From the NCBI GenBank assembly GCA_028023455.1, contig JAQFVV010012405.1, forward strand, positions 9,443,923-9,507,922: 64,000 bases of DNA, given 5' to 3'. The position numbers and the translations under genes were made by a program. The DNA is from Epiperipatus broadwayi (lineage: Eukaryota > Onychophora > Udeonychophora > Euonychophora > Peripatidae). Numbering within the stretch: position 1 is the stretch's first letter; each line of letters opens with the position of its first letter. Under the pieces are notes generated by a model. The model was not told the origin of the DNA. It was given only the letters and a program-made list of their open reading frames with translations, and did not search any database. Shown in pieces: positions 10,850-21,564 of the stretch.

Positions 10850-11345
10850 TGTAACCAGTTGGGTTACAGAACACACATTAATATAGTGTATGTGATTATA
10901 TATATGTAAAATAAAGGAAAAGTAGAAATAAACACAGGATAATTTTTTGTAGATATTTTTCTATATTTCCTAAAATAAAATAATAATAAGTAAAGGGTTA
11001 AATAACTCTGGATTTAAAGTAAAATTTCATTGTGAAATAAGTATTTTAAAAAGGTCTGATAAATAATATTTGTAATTCTGATTTTGAAATTAACAAAAAA
11101 AAAAGATCTTTTAATTAATACTTGTATAAAATAACTTTTTTAATTGTTTATTTGCATTTCTACTACCTAGTTAAAAATCTTTGTATATTAAAAATTCTAA
11201 AGGATTATCACACCTCTGGTCAAATTCCAAAGATTAAAGTAAAAACATGAATATCACACTTTGACAGAAATTTCCAGCTTGTTTTCAAAAGGATTAAAAT
11301 TAATTGAAAACAGTCACTATGTTTTTATTACCTGACCATCAAGCT

Positions 11346-11354
11346 TATAAAAAG
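11346..11354 (+). promoter_or_regulatory. TATA box of LTR-like repeat A
   Basis: TATAAAAAG about 496 bases from the repeat start. The same place is TATAAAAGG in B, TATAAAAG in C and TATAAAAAG in D. Conservation of the box amid divergent sequence supports a Pol II start about 30 bases downstream, near a conserved TTAGTTC-like string. Confidence 0.6.
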
Positions 11355-12673
11355 AGACTGATAAAAAATATCAGTTAGTTCTGCTTGCAATTTTGTAAGA
11401 GTTGGTCAGAAGAGTTTTTAATATTTTAAGCAGTGGCCAACTAGGCCAACTGCAAAGTCTGGATTGTAGTTTTTTGTAAGAGCTGAACAGAATTTTCTGG
11501 TTGCTAAAATTTTTTGAGTAAGTGGCAGCAATTAGCTGACCAAAATAGATAGCTGCAGTATGTTGTTGGATGTAGCAGAGAGTTGGCAGAATAGCTATCA
11601 TGAACTGATGTAGCTGAAGGCAGGAGCTGCTACTATTTTACTTCACAGAAGTTTTGATTTACTTGAAGCTGGGTCACTTCTGAATCAATAGCCTGGAAAA
11701 AAATGACAAAATAGCAAGCAGAGTTATACAAAGCTGCTATGAAGATCTAACAACAATCCAGTAGCTGCCTTATAGTTTGATTCATGAAGCCAGGGTCACT
11801 TCAAATAGATCAACTAGCTGCTTAAATATGTTCTAGAAGATAGCTTGACAATTGCTTGGACTACAAAAGGAATCTCATGGTATGCCAACAAATTACCGGA
11901 ATTATATACTTTTACCTGATGATGACAACAAACCTGGATTATATTTTTCTGATGGACCAAAAACCAAGCTTACTAAGAGAAAGCTTGAAGAAATTGGTGT
12001 ACTTATGCTGCTGTTTATCAATACATGCAGGGAACCACATACAAACACATCATACATATAATACAGTGAATTATTTTATTTTAATATTTCATAAAATGAC
12101 ATTTAAAATTATAAATTAATAACTTAAAGCAAAACAAGTAAATAATTTGCTTGAGTCAAATGTCTAAAAGAAAGATGATTTGATATATATTTGAAGAAAT
12201 TGTTTTGGTAAATCCTTATAAAAAAATTATATTAAAAGAAGAATATATAACTTAAATGCGAGCATAATTTTGTTTGAATTAAAATTAAAAAGCAAAAAAA
12301 AAAAAGTTAAACTTTATGAAAGAATTAAGCAACATGATTCTATATACTTTCAATATTGAATTAATTATGAAAAATATATTATTGTAACAAATTTAAATAG
12401 GTAAAAGTCAGTGTGCATATATACACACACTCATATATGTAAAATTATAATCATTTTTTGTTAGTGAATATTAATTGTATATTATAAATTGCATGTCTGT
12501 GTGCATATATATATATATATGTAAACCAATGTAACAATTTGAATTTTGAATAGCAGTTATGTAAATCGCAATGTGATTGTTTGAAATTTTGTATTGTAAT
12601 CAAAATCAGAAAGTTTATATATGAGTAATCTTATTTTTATAAACCTTAATTTCTATTTATTTTTATTATTGTT

Positions 12674-12679
12674 AATAAA
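12674..12679 (+). terminator. Polyadenylation signal of LTR-like repeat A
   Basis: AATAAA in gttaataaacttgtg, about 1.8 kb from the repeat start. The same signal is at 16,344-16,349 in copy B and, inverted, at 28,138-28,143 in copy C. Confidence 0.5.
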
Positions 12680-13053
12680 CTTGTGTTTCACTTGTTAAAA
12701 ATTGTATTGCATCATCTCTTGGTCACATACAGTAATAGAGCTTATGTTCTCCGAGCTAGATTCATGCATGGGATGAATATATAAATGGAGATGTGTATTT
12801 TGTGCTTTTGGGGCATCCAGAGAAGATCAATCACTTTTAAAAGGTCTGATAAATATTATCTGCACTTCTGATTTTGAAATTTAAATGTAAGGATGTTTTT
12901 TTGATAATTTTAAAAATGTCTATTTTTGAAATCTTTAATTAATTTGTAAATATTTATTGTCTAAGTGAAAACATGTATGTTTACAAAAGGATTAGAGAGA
13001 TAAAAATAAAATTCTGTTTTCATTCAAGGTGTTATTATTACCTTAGATGATTT

Positions 13054-13062
13054 TATAAAAGG
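13054..13062 (+). promoter_or_regulatory. TATA box of LTR-like repeat B
   Basis: TATAAAAGG at the family-conserved position, followed by gctgataacaaaattagttc, which copy C shares with few changes. Confidence 0.55.
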
Positions 13063-13560
13063 GCTGATAACAAAATTAGTTCCAGTGTGGATAATAGTTT
13101 TTTGTAAGAAGGGTCAGCTGAAAAGTTAGTTATAATATGTTGTTGCAGCTTCTTTGAAGTTTGCAGCAGTTGGTTTTAGCTGACCTTAGAGTTGGCAGAA
13201 TAGCTACCATGAACTGATATAGCTGAAGGCAGGACATTAGATTCAGGAGCTGCTAATATTTCTTTCACAAGAGTTTGAATTTACATGGAGAAAAATGACC
13301 CACTTCTTTGTGCTGAAATTCATAGCCTTAAATGTGCAGAGGATGGTTGCTTGCCTGAAATCTATTAAACCAAGACTGCTGCTTGCTTGGAACAATCATA
13401 GACTGAAAGGGAGACGAACATTTTACATGGATTACATTTTTCCTGATTATGACAGTCACTAAAAACCAAACTCACCAAGGAAAATCTTCCAACTTGCTGA
13501 AGAATTAATTACATGTATTGAAGCAATGGATCTGAAGCCCGATCCATGCTTCACATCTTC

Positions 13561-13603
13561 CTATAAACTTAATTAGTATTGTAGACCTGAATTAAGTTTA
13601 TAG
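13561..13603. repeat. Perfect 14-bp stem hairpin
   Basis: CTATAAACTTAATT at 13,561-13,574 is exactly complementary to 13,590-13,603, with a 15-base loop. It lies where the sequence departs from the LTR-like family, so it may mark the edge of the insert. Confidence 0.85.
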
Positions 13604-14146
13604 TTCAATATCAGCAGGGTTTTGCATTAGAGTTAAAAATAATTATGCTTATCAAATGGGTTTTACATTTAAATATTTTGTTTTACATAAATTTCATTCT
13701 ATTAATAAAAATTGCTTAACCTATTAGTCAAACATATATATACATCTAACGTATATATATGAGTTAATGCAAAATTCTGCTGAAATAAAATGCTTATTCT
13801 ACTATAAAAAATAATAATATATTGTTGTTAAAATTTTGTTAAAATATTTAGTATGATTTGATTTTGAGATAAGCCCACCAACATTTCTAAAAGAATGTAT
13901 ATTTTAATTAGTTAAGCCCATTCAAGTCAAATTAAAGATGGCCTTCTCTTGCTTTCTTTTTAGTTAATAGAATTCAAACTTTAAAGAAAGAAATTTAGAG
14001 TAAAAAAGTAAAAGTTATTTTTAGAAAAGGTTGCTTTGAAACAAAGGAGCTTGGGGAGGCTTATCAAGATCTCAGATCATACAAACAATAGAAGGTAGCT
14101 AAGAAAAAAAGTTATAAAAGGGAGAGAACAAAAGAGGAGATTCATT

Positions 14147-14268
14147 TCAGATTTTGCTATTGGAAGAGTGATATCAGATTTTGCTATTGCAAGGTTTATT
14201 CAAGATTTTGCTCTTGCAAGTTTCATTCAGATCTGCTATTGCAAGGTGCATTCAGATTTCTCTTAGGA
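14147..14268 (+). repeat. Tandem array, TCAGATTTTGCTATTG core
   Basis: Five units of about 22-26 bases sharing a TCAGATTTTGCTATTG core, with later units degenerating (TCAAGATTTTGCTCTTG, TCAGATCTGCTATTG, TCAGATTTCTCTTAGG). Tandem arrays of this sort are common in untranslated ends of retroelements. Confidence 0.8.
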
Positions 14269-14397
14269 GAACTCTGTCAGATTTTGTTTGTGATTTTATT
14301 CCAAAAAGTCTACAATTATCGTCTACAAATCATGAAGAAGTTTGAACCTGCTCAAGCTAAAAATCGTATAAGTATGATGGATTCTAATATGCTCGGC

Positions 14398-14421
14398 TAG
14401 GCAAATAAATAGCTTTGCCTA
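14398..14421. repeat. Hairpin TAGGCAAA / TTTGCCTA
   Basis: An 8-base perfect stem with the 8-base loop TAAATAGC; outer GGC/GCC can extend it past a small bulge. Confidence 0.8.
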
Positions 14422-15020
14422 TCGCCGGGGTTCCTGAATACCATCCAAAATGCCATAGTATCCACTCAATAGTCATCTAAACTCTGTGCCGTGTCTGGAG
14501 AACTTTTCGTGAAACCATACTACATATTTTCATTGTCCGGACAAATACTTGTTGACGGTCGGATCAAGCCACGAACGCCGTAGGGAACATGACCAAGGAA
14601 AAAGGATGGTAATCGTATCTCCTCTATTGAACTATTTCTTATGCTACCTTTTGTTCATATATTTTTTTAATTGCTTCATTGAATTATATGTATTTGTTAT
14701 GTAACCATTTTTATTAGACGAGTCTTAATTATATATATATATATGGTGTGATCATCTATATTTAACCTTTTTCCCTTCGCTATTCTTCCTTACTAACCTG
14801 TGTAAATATTTAGTATTCCATTGCGGTTGAGTTAATGGTTAATTTTTGTTCATTTAAAATCTCTTTCCAATTTTATTCATGTTTGTTAATTAAATACGAG
14901 TCAGTTTCTTTTGTGTGCCAACTTGATCTCTTTGATAACGCCTCTTTTGTCCGCCATTAGCTTTACGTATATCTGATTTAACTATATACGTTTTAAATAA
15001 TTTTTAAACACTGTTTGTAG

Positions 15021-15046
15021 CGCAAAGCAATTAGAAATGCTTTGCG
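15021..15046. repeat. Hairpin CGCAAAGCA / TGCTTTGCG
   Basis: A perfect 9-base stem with an 8-base loop, containing two CpGs in otherwise AT-rich DNA. Confidence 0.85.
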
Positions 15047-17160
15047 AAAGATTCTTTTTTTATCGTACTTTATCGAGAAGATCGAGTTGACAATTTTTAA
15101 TAAAATTGGGAAGAAAAGATTTAGACCGCAAACCTATTAATCTGTTTTTATTGTCTAATTAGTTTGTGCCATTAATTTAGGGGAATAGCGGAGGCCATTA
15201 AATCATTATTCATATTTTAAAGCCATCAATTAAACATATTATTTAACTATCAAAAGCTTGAGATTCCTAATTTTATTATAATGCTTTATTTTACTTTTCA
15301 ATGATCCAGGCACGCAAAACACGTTTCTTAGTACTTTTATTGCACATTTAACTATTTAGCTCTTTATGTGTTTCCAGTCCATGTCTCTACCGCTGTGCTA
15401 AGCTTGGCTGGTTGAAAAATAATTTATGCATGGCTCAGATAGTGTTGTTTGTTCGTGATCAGGCCTCGAGAATAGGCGAATGGGCAGAGGTCATAGTATT
15501 CTTGATTTAATATCTCGCGTATGAGTGGCCCCGAGGTACCTTCGCCTAGTATTCGAACTGGGTTAAGCCAACATACATTATCTGACTGTCACAGTATGCT
15601 GTGTCAGATAATAGCAGAGAAACACGGATAAACATATATACAGCTGGTGGTGAGTAGCATTATATATAAAGAAGTTTTAAACAATTTCCTTAGTAAAATG
15701 ACATTTTTATAACTGATAGAAATATATAAAATGATATTAGTTTAAAATCATTTATTAAAGAAGAAAAACTGTTTAAAGTTATATTATAATTTAGAAAAAA
15801 AAAAGACATTAAAAGAATATATACTTTCAGTATTGAATTGATAAAGACAAATATGACATTATTGTAACAAGTTGAAATAGATAGAAGTCAGTGTGCGTGT
15901 ATACACACACACTCATATATGTAAAATTTTAATATTTTTTTTTATTAAATGTCAATTCATTTTTTAAAATATTAATTGTATATTATAAATCGCGCATCTG
16001 TGTGCATATATATATAAACCATAGTAATAACATGAATTGTAACTTGTAATTTTGTAAATTAATGTAACAATTTAAATTTTGAATAGTAATTATGTAAATC
16101 ATAAATTTAATAATTATTTTATGTTTAATTGAAATGTCTTCATCATATATTATAAAATGCACATCTGTGTATGGATATATGTATGCGTTTATAGATACCC
16201 ATTAAGAAATAATGCAGTTAATGTAATAATTTGAATTTTGTAGTAATCTTGTAAATTACAGAGTGATGACTGTATTATTGTGTATCATTCAAAATCAGAA
16301 CCCTTAACTTTTAAGATCTTAAATAGCATTTTTTATTGTTATTAATAAACTTATTTAATTGTTAAAAATTGTTTCCATCATCTCTTGGTCACATACAGTA
16401 ATAGAGCTTATGTTCTCCGAGCTAGATTCGTGCACAGGATGAATATATAAATGGGGATGTGTATTTAGTGCTTTGGGGCATCCAGAGATGATCAATCATC
16501 ATCCTGGTTGGTGCAAAAGAGGATACTCTTTAAAGCCCATGCACTATTATCTTTTATTTTACTCTAGTCTTATTAAAAATTTAAGTTTATAGTTGGCCAC
16601 TACAAATGGCTTGAACATTGATGATGGTCAGCATGTTTTTATCTCCCAGCATTATTGTTTTGATTTGATTGTTGTGTATTCTAATGGATGGGGCACTAAG
16701 CTGGTGCATCCAAGTTATGTTTAAATAATTGCCCAAGCTGGAAAAGGCTCAATAGTTAGCCTGATCTAAAGAAGACCCATTTCCAATCCAGTCACAATGT
16801 TGACTGTTAATTTATATTTTTTATTGTTCAAATCCAGTCACAAGATGGACTGTTGATTTTATTCTGATTTATTGTACTGATTTGTTTATTCCCATTAATG
16901 ATGATGAATGGTATTTGAATTATACTTACTTTTACTTTATAATGCTGGTTGAATTTATAATTATGATTTTAGTTGCTCTTCTGAGTTAGCTGGCTGATCT
17001 CACAATGCTCTCAGAGATTTTCTAATCTCCTGCTTTTATATCTTTAACTTTAAAATACACTTTTGTAAATTATTGATTTTGTATTGATTTGGGGTTGATG
17101 TTGATTTTGCCATCACCCCAGGTTCATTTTTTCCATTTCCCACTACCCCATTCTGTTACA

Positions 17161-17750
17161 ATATGTATCAGCACACTTATATATATGTGAGTACAAACTG
17201 TGACATGTAATAGATTTAATTATGTTACAGTGTGTTTATATTTGTCTTTAATTTATTATAAATTTATGTGTATCAATTTAATTCATTATTTTCCTAAGAA
17301 TAGCATATATACGTAAAATTTCATCTGTGACCAACTTATAATGAAAGGTTTATACAACTATTTATCAGTTTCTAAATTTTAAAACAGTTCTTATTAAAAA
17401 AAATCATGCCACACATACCTGTTTAAAATTGCATGTAGGTTAAATGTTAATTATTTTATGCTACACTTTAGTGAAAGCAAATGCAATCATGCATCACTAT
17501 TTTCTATTCACTTGGGGATCACATTTTGTAGGCAAATGCAATAGAAGGGTAAAATTTAATATATAAACCCCATATTTCATCACTAATGGAGAGATCTACT
17601 ACATAATTCAAGCAAGTTACCACATGAAGCTACACCCATCAGAATTATGATATGCATGGCTAGGAAGGTCTAATTTGGTGTCTTCCAATGGAAGAATGGT
17701 GACCTTTAAGCCCATCCTGCACACTGTCATGGTAAACATCATTGTCACCA
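17161..17750. other. Centre of the fold-back element
   Basis: Between the LTR pair and the right inverted arm. A block at about 17,310-17,455 (catctgtgaccaac ... attgcatgtaggttaaatgt) repeats left-arm sequence at about 9,650-9,780 in the same orientation. The rest, about 17,460-17,750, is single-copy here and slightly less AT-rich. Its frames are short and broken, so any original coding region is lost. Confidence 0.5.
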
Positions 17751-19421
17751 AAATGGAGAAATTCAACCACCACTTGCACTAAAGAAGAACATCACTGATG
17801 AGCAATCCATCCAGAGAAGTGACTGTACCTACTCCAAATGCCAGACAACTCAGCCTGGAAGAAAATTGGTAATATTTTTTCACTGCAGAGCTCTATAAAT
17901 CTATTTTAAAAACTTATATTTAAATGAATATTTGTTAAATTATAAATTTCTCAATTACTTAAAATTCTTGTTAAAATAATATTTCTAAATGGTAATTGTG
18001 ACAGTCTTGCCTATAAATGTAACTTTAATAATTTTTTCAGTAACTGTAATAACGGTAATCAGTTATCTGCACCATGCCTATTTTCTATTCTAATTATTTT
18101 ATTTCATTTCTAAATTCATATGTTATGATATGCCATAATGTTAAAACAGAAATCTAAAATCTACTCTATGTGATAATAACAGATCACTAAATACTTGTTA
18201 TCTATATTTAATTACTTAATATGTATTAGTCTGTTATTAAGATTTGCAAATTATTATTATATCTCTTAGTTAGATAATGGCCAGGAATGATCCCACCGGC
18301 ATATTTGTAAATGAATAATGCCTGAAATATGCTTTTCCCTCCCTAGTTTCATTATAAAGAAATATATACAGATTCAATATATCTAACTAGATTACTATTA
18401 ATTTTTCCCCATGTACTATATCACATTTTCCCTAATTTTTTTGTTTTTGCAAAATCTAACCAAAACTACTGTTGAGAGTATTTTATTTTTTAAAAATTGA
18501 TGAAATTTAGTATTATATTTTTTAAATATAATTTTTTTAATATTAATAAAATTTAGTATTATATATTTTATATATTTTTGGAAAGTAGGTTAATTAGGTT
18601 TTTTATTTGTTGATACTCCACAAAACAGTGTTGAAAGTCAGAGGATTGTTTTTTTTTTAAAATAAATATAAATAATGCAATTCATTTTTCACACCATTTT
18701 TGGTTATTTTTAAAATTAACATTTAACCTACATGCAATTTTAAATAGGTACGTATGGCATGACTTCTTTTAATAAGAACTGTTTTAAAATTTAGAAACTG
18801 ATAAATAGTTGCATAAACATTACATTATATATCTTAGGTAAATTTATATTTTTAAATGTAGTGCAATTCATGTGAATACTTTGCCTTATCATATGTTAAT
18901 TTTTTTAAAATTTTGTATTATTATAGCTTTTAAATATAATTTTTTTAATTTTTTATACTCCATGAAATACTGTTGAAAGACAGGAGTTTCATTTGTTAAA
19001 ACAAGATAACGTAAATAGCCTTTTTATTTATTTCATAGGCTTTTGTAAATGGCATTTATGATTTTTCTAATTATTGCTAAAAAATGTTTTTTTTTTAGTG
19101 TTGAAAGTCAGGAGTTTTTTTTTTAATGTAGTGCAATCCATGTGAATACTTTGCCTAAACTAACGTTAATTTTTTTTCCCCGTACTGTATCATTTTTAAT
19201 TTTTCCCACCATTTTTTAGATAAACTTTTTTCCCCCGCCATATATCAGGCATATTATGCACTATCTAGTTAAGTTCATTTCATAGGTTAACTTATTTTTC
19301 CTGCCATTTTTGAAAAGTATGTGTTTTTAGTCAATGTCATTTATCGCTTGTTTGTTTCAGCAGTGACTTTGGAGATGTTTTAAAATTCAAAATGATGTCG
19401 AGCATGTACTATATCAGCACC
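17751..19421 (-). repeat. Right inverted arm of the fold-back element
   Basis: Reverse complement of about 9,077-10,849 with point differences and indels. The frame at its inner side reads NGEIQPP ... TTQPGRKLVIFFHCRAL, closely matching the minus-strand frame of the other arm. The two arms may therefore carry a shared coding remnant, or just similar non-coding DNA. Confidence 0.75.
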
Positions 19422-21564
19422 TATTTTATTTTCCTAGCTAATCTGGTTGAGATGTAAATTCAGGGTAATTTTGATTATTTATTGACTATTTTACTTTTAT
19501 GCTTATAATGTTTACATTTTGATGAGATTTTTTTGGCATTTAAGGTAGTATTTCTTATATAGTGTAAAGGTTTATGTTTTATTTTTTTATAATTTTTTTT
19601 ATATATATTTGTATTTGTTTATATATTTGCATATGTTTTCATATTTCTTTTTTGTTAATTTAGATGTGCATTTGTTATTTATAGTTGTTCTTTATTATAG
19701 GTCTGTGGGATTGAGTTTTTAATAATTTTTTTATTGAATAATATTAGGAGGATTAAAAAGTTATCTAGATTGAGTGATAGGATAGAATCTTTAAGATGAC
19801 AGATTTATTCTCTTAAAAAATATAGGGAATTTAATGCTTTTCCTAGAAGTAGTATTATTAATTTAAGAAGAATAGAAAGTTGTTTAAAAATAGGAATTTA
19901 GTTTTGAATTTACAAATGTATATTTTGAACAGTTTTTTGAAAGAAAATTTTATTAAGTTTTACAAATTTATTTATGAATATAAAAGGTATAGATATTGTT
20001 TACATAAGAAACAAGATTTTAATTACTCAATTTTAAATTTTTTTATAAGGCAGTTTAGAATAGATAAAATTTCTATTGTGGGAAGTACGAAAAAAAAAAT
20101 TAAATGATTGTTTGGAAGAATGAATAAAGTTTATTGTAGTGATAGGGTATTGGAGAGTATTGTTTCTATTAATAAAGTTGTTAATCTTTCTGATATTAAA
20201 TTAAATGATAGAGAATTAGAGATTCTTGGTAAAGATCCTAATTTTGTTCCTTTCCATTCAAAAAATATAGTTTTTGATGCAATTTTATCTATTAAATCTA
20301 GTAATTTGACTGATGAATAGAACATTGACATTCAATTGGTTTTAAATAAAAACTTAAAAAGGAAAGAAAAATTTATTGACCTGCTGAAGTTAGACATCTT
20401 AAGGATAAGTTAATTGCTAATGATGTGATCATTTCTCATGAAGACAAAGCTGGCTGGTTTGTCATTATGATAGGAAATCAATTTAGGGTAAAAATGGATA
20501 AAAAAATTAAATAATGATAAATATATGTTTTTAGAAAAAGATCCTGGTAATGTGAGATTAAAAGAAGGTTAATAGATACTAAAAAAAAAAATAATAGAGT
20601 AGATTATTTAAAATGTTATTCTAATGACTTCATATCAGCTAAGATGTTTATGGATATCAAGACTCACAAAGATGATTTTCCTTTAAGATTTATTTTTGAT
20701 TTTACAGGTAGTGTTGTGGAAGGTATTTCTAGGTTCTTAAATAATTTTTTTAAACAATTTATTGATTTTGGTAATTTCACAGTGTCTTCTTCTTTTGAGG
20801 CTTTTAATAGGATTAATAATTTTAAAATGGAAAGTAATTGGGTATTTGGTAGTGTAGATATTGAAAATATATATCAATTTGTTAATAGATTAATCAGTAT
20901 TAATGTTTTTATGTTTGTGTTGATTAAACATGGATCTTTGTCTAAAAATAAATTAAAGTTATTAAAGATTTGCTTTTATTATTGAAGAATTCTATGTATT
21001 TTACTTATAATGGCAGTTTTTATAAGATTAAGGAAGGGTGGATAATAGGTTATAGTATTTCTCCTTTAATTTGTTCAGTTTATATTAAATATTTGGAAGA
21101 CAAAATTATTATTAAAAAGAATTGTTTACATTTAAACTTATTTGTTACATATGTGGATGATTGTTTGTTTGTAGTTGAGAATGATGAAATTAAAAAAGTA
21201 AATTAGTTTAATTGTTTTGATGCTTTTATAAAATATGTGGTAGATGGAGTGGGGTTATATTTTGTTAAATTAAATTTTTTAGATCTATTGGTGATTAGAA
21301 ATGTAAAGAATAATTGTTTGATATGTAGTCATTATGTCAAGAAAAAAAGTAGAGGTCTATAATTAAACCTGATAGCCATCAATCTGCCTCTCATAAAGTA
21401 GCTGCTTTAAAAAATTATTGTTATAGAAATAAAAAATTAAATAATTGTAGTGGGATAGCTTTGTTTCAAAAAGATCAGTTTTATAAAGATTATTTGAGTA
21501 TTGGTTACTCTGATAAATTTATTAAAATTATTTTATTTAATAGTAATAATATTTGTAATGATAT

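Larger units (their letters stand above)
10850..12836 (+). mobile_element. LTR-like repeat A (3' part missing)
   Basis: Starts TGTAACC-AGTTG-GGTTACA, a 19-base hairpin that forms the terminus of this family. It has a TATA box at 11,346-11,354 and an AATAAA at 12,674-12,679. It runs in register with copies B, C and D, then stops after catccagagaagatcaatca near 12,836, where it is joined to a second copy lacking its first ~185 bases. The outer flanks of the A+B pair are ATAT at 10,846-10,849 and 17,161-17,164. That fits a 4-base LTR-retrotransposon target duplication, though in AT-rich DNA this is weak. The short frame at 11,852-12,061 is probably chance. Confidence 0.7.
13560..15590. other. 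Unidentified ~2-kb insert in LTR-like repeat B
   Basis: Absent from the matching LTR-like copy C. From about 14,300 it is clearly less AT-rich than its surroundings and contains CpG-bearing words (gtccggacaa, gacggtcggatc, cacgaacgccg). It holds a 16-base-core tandem array (14,147-14,268), a hairpin at 14,398-14,421 and one at 15,021-15,046. No long reading frame exists. It could be an LTR or untranslated part of another retroelement; I do not recognise it. A weak inverted pair (cagcagggttttgcatta at 13,612 with its near-complement at 13,765-13,782) suggests a small extra element near its left side. Confidence 0.5.
12837..17160 (+). mobile_element. LTR-like repeat B (5' part missing, with insertion)
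   Basis: Begins at aaaaggtctgataaatatta, which corresponds to about base 185 of the family. It keeps the TATA box at 13,054-13,062 and AATAAA at 16,344-16,349, and ends ccccattctGTTACA at 17,160. Copy C (27,339-29,759) aligns in reverse across almost its whole length, except for about 13,560-15,590, which C lacks and which is therefore an insertion. The A+B pair looks like a retrotransposon whose interior and adjoining LTR parts were deleted. Confidence 0.7.
9077..19421. mobile_element. Fold-back DNA element with ~1.7-kb inverted arms
   Basis: The two ends read GGTGCTGATATAGTAC at 9,077 and its complement ending at 19,421. The inverted homology continues inward for about 1.7 kb on each side. 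The element sits inside the 3' tract of a Penelope-like element, with ATTTTAT on both sides (7 bases; an eighth base differs, G or T). Removing the 6.3-kb LTR insertion leaves about 4 kb. No transposase is recognisable. Long arms plus a 7-8 base duplication recall fold-back elements of the P/Galileo or hAT type, but that is inference. A diverged half copy is at 36.8-37.85 kb. Confidence 0.75.

Noticed and set aside
11852-12119. Two short frames near 11.9 kb
   Set aside because: They overlap in different frames within a non-coding LTR-like repeat and are not conserved in copies B, C or D.
15450-15580. tRNA-like segment (gaactgggtt and an inverted aataggcgaa)
   Set aside because: A possible B box occurs, but stems and A box do not fit; kept as part of the unidentified insert.
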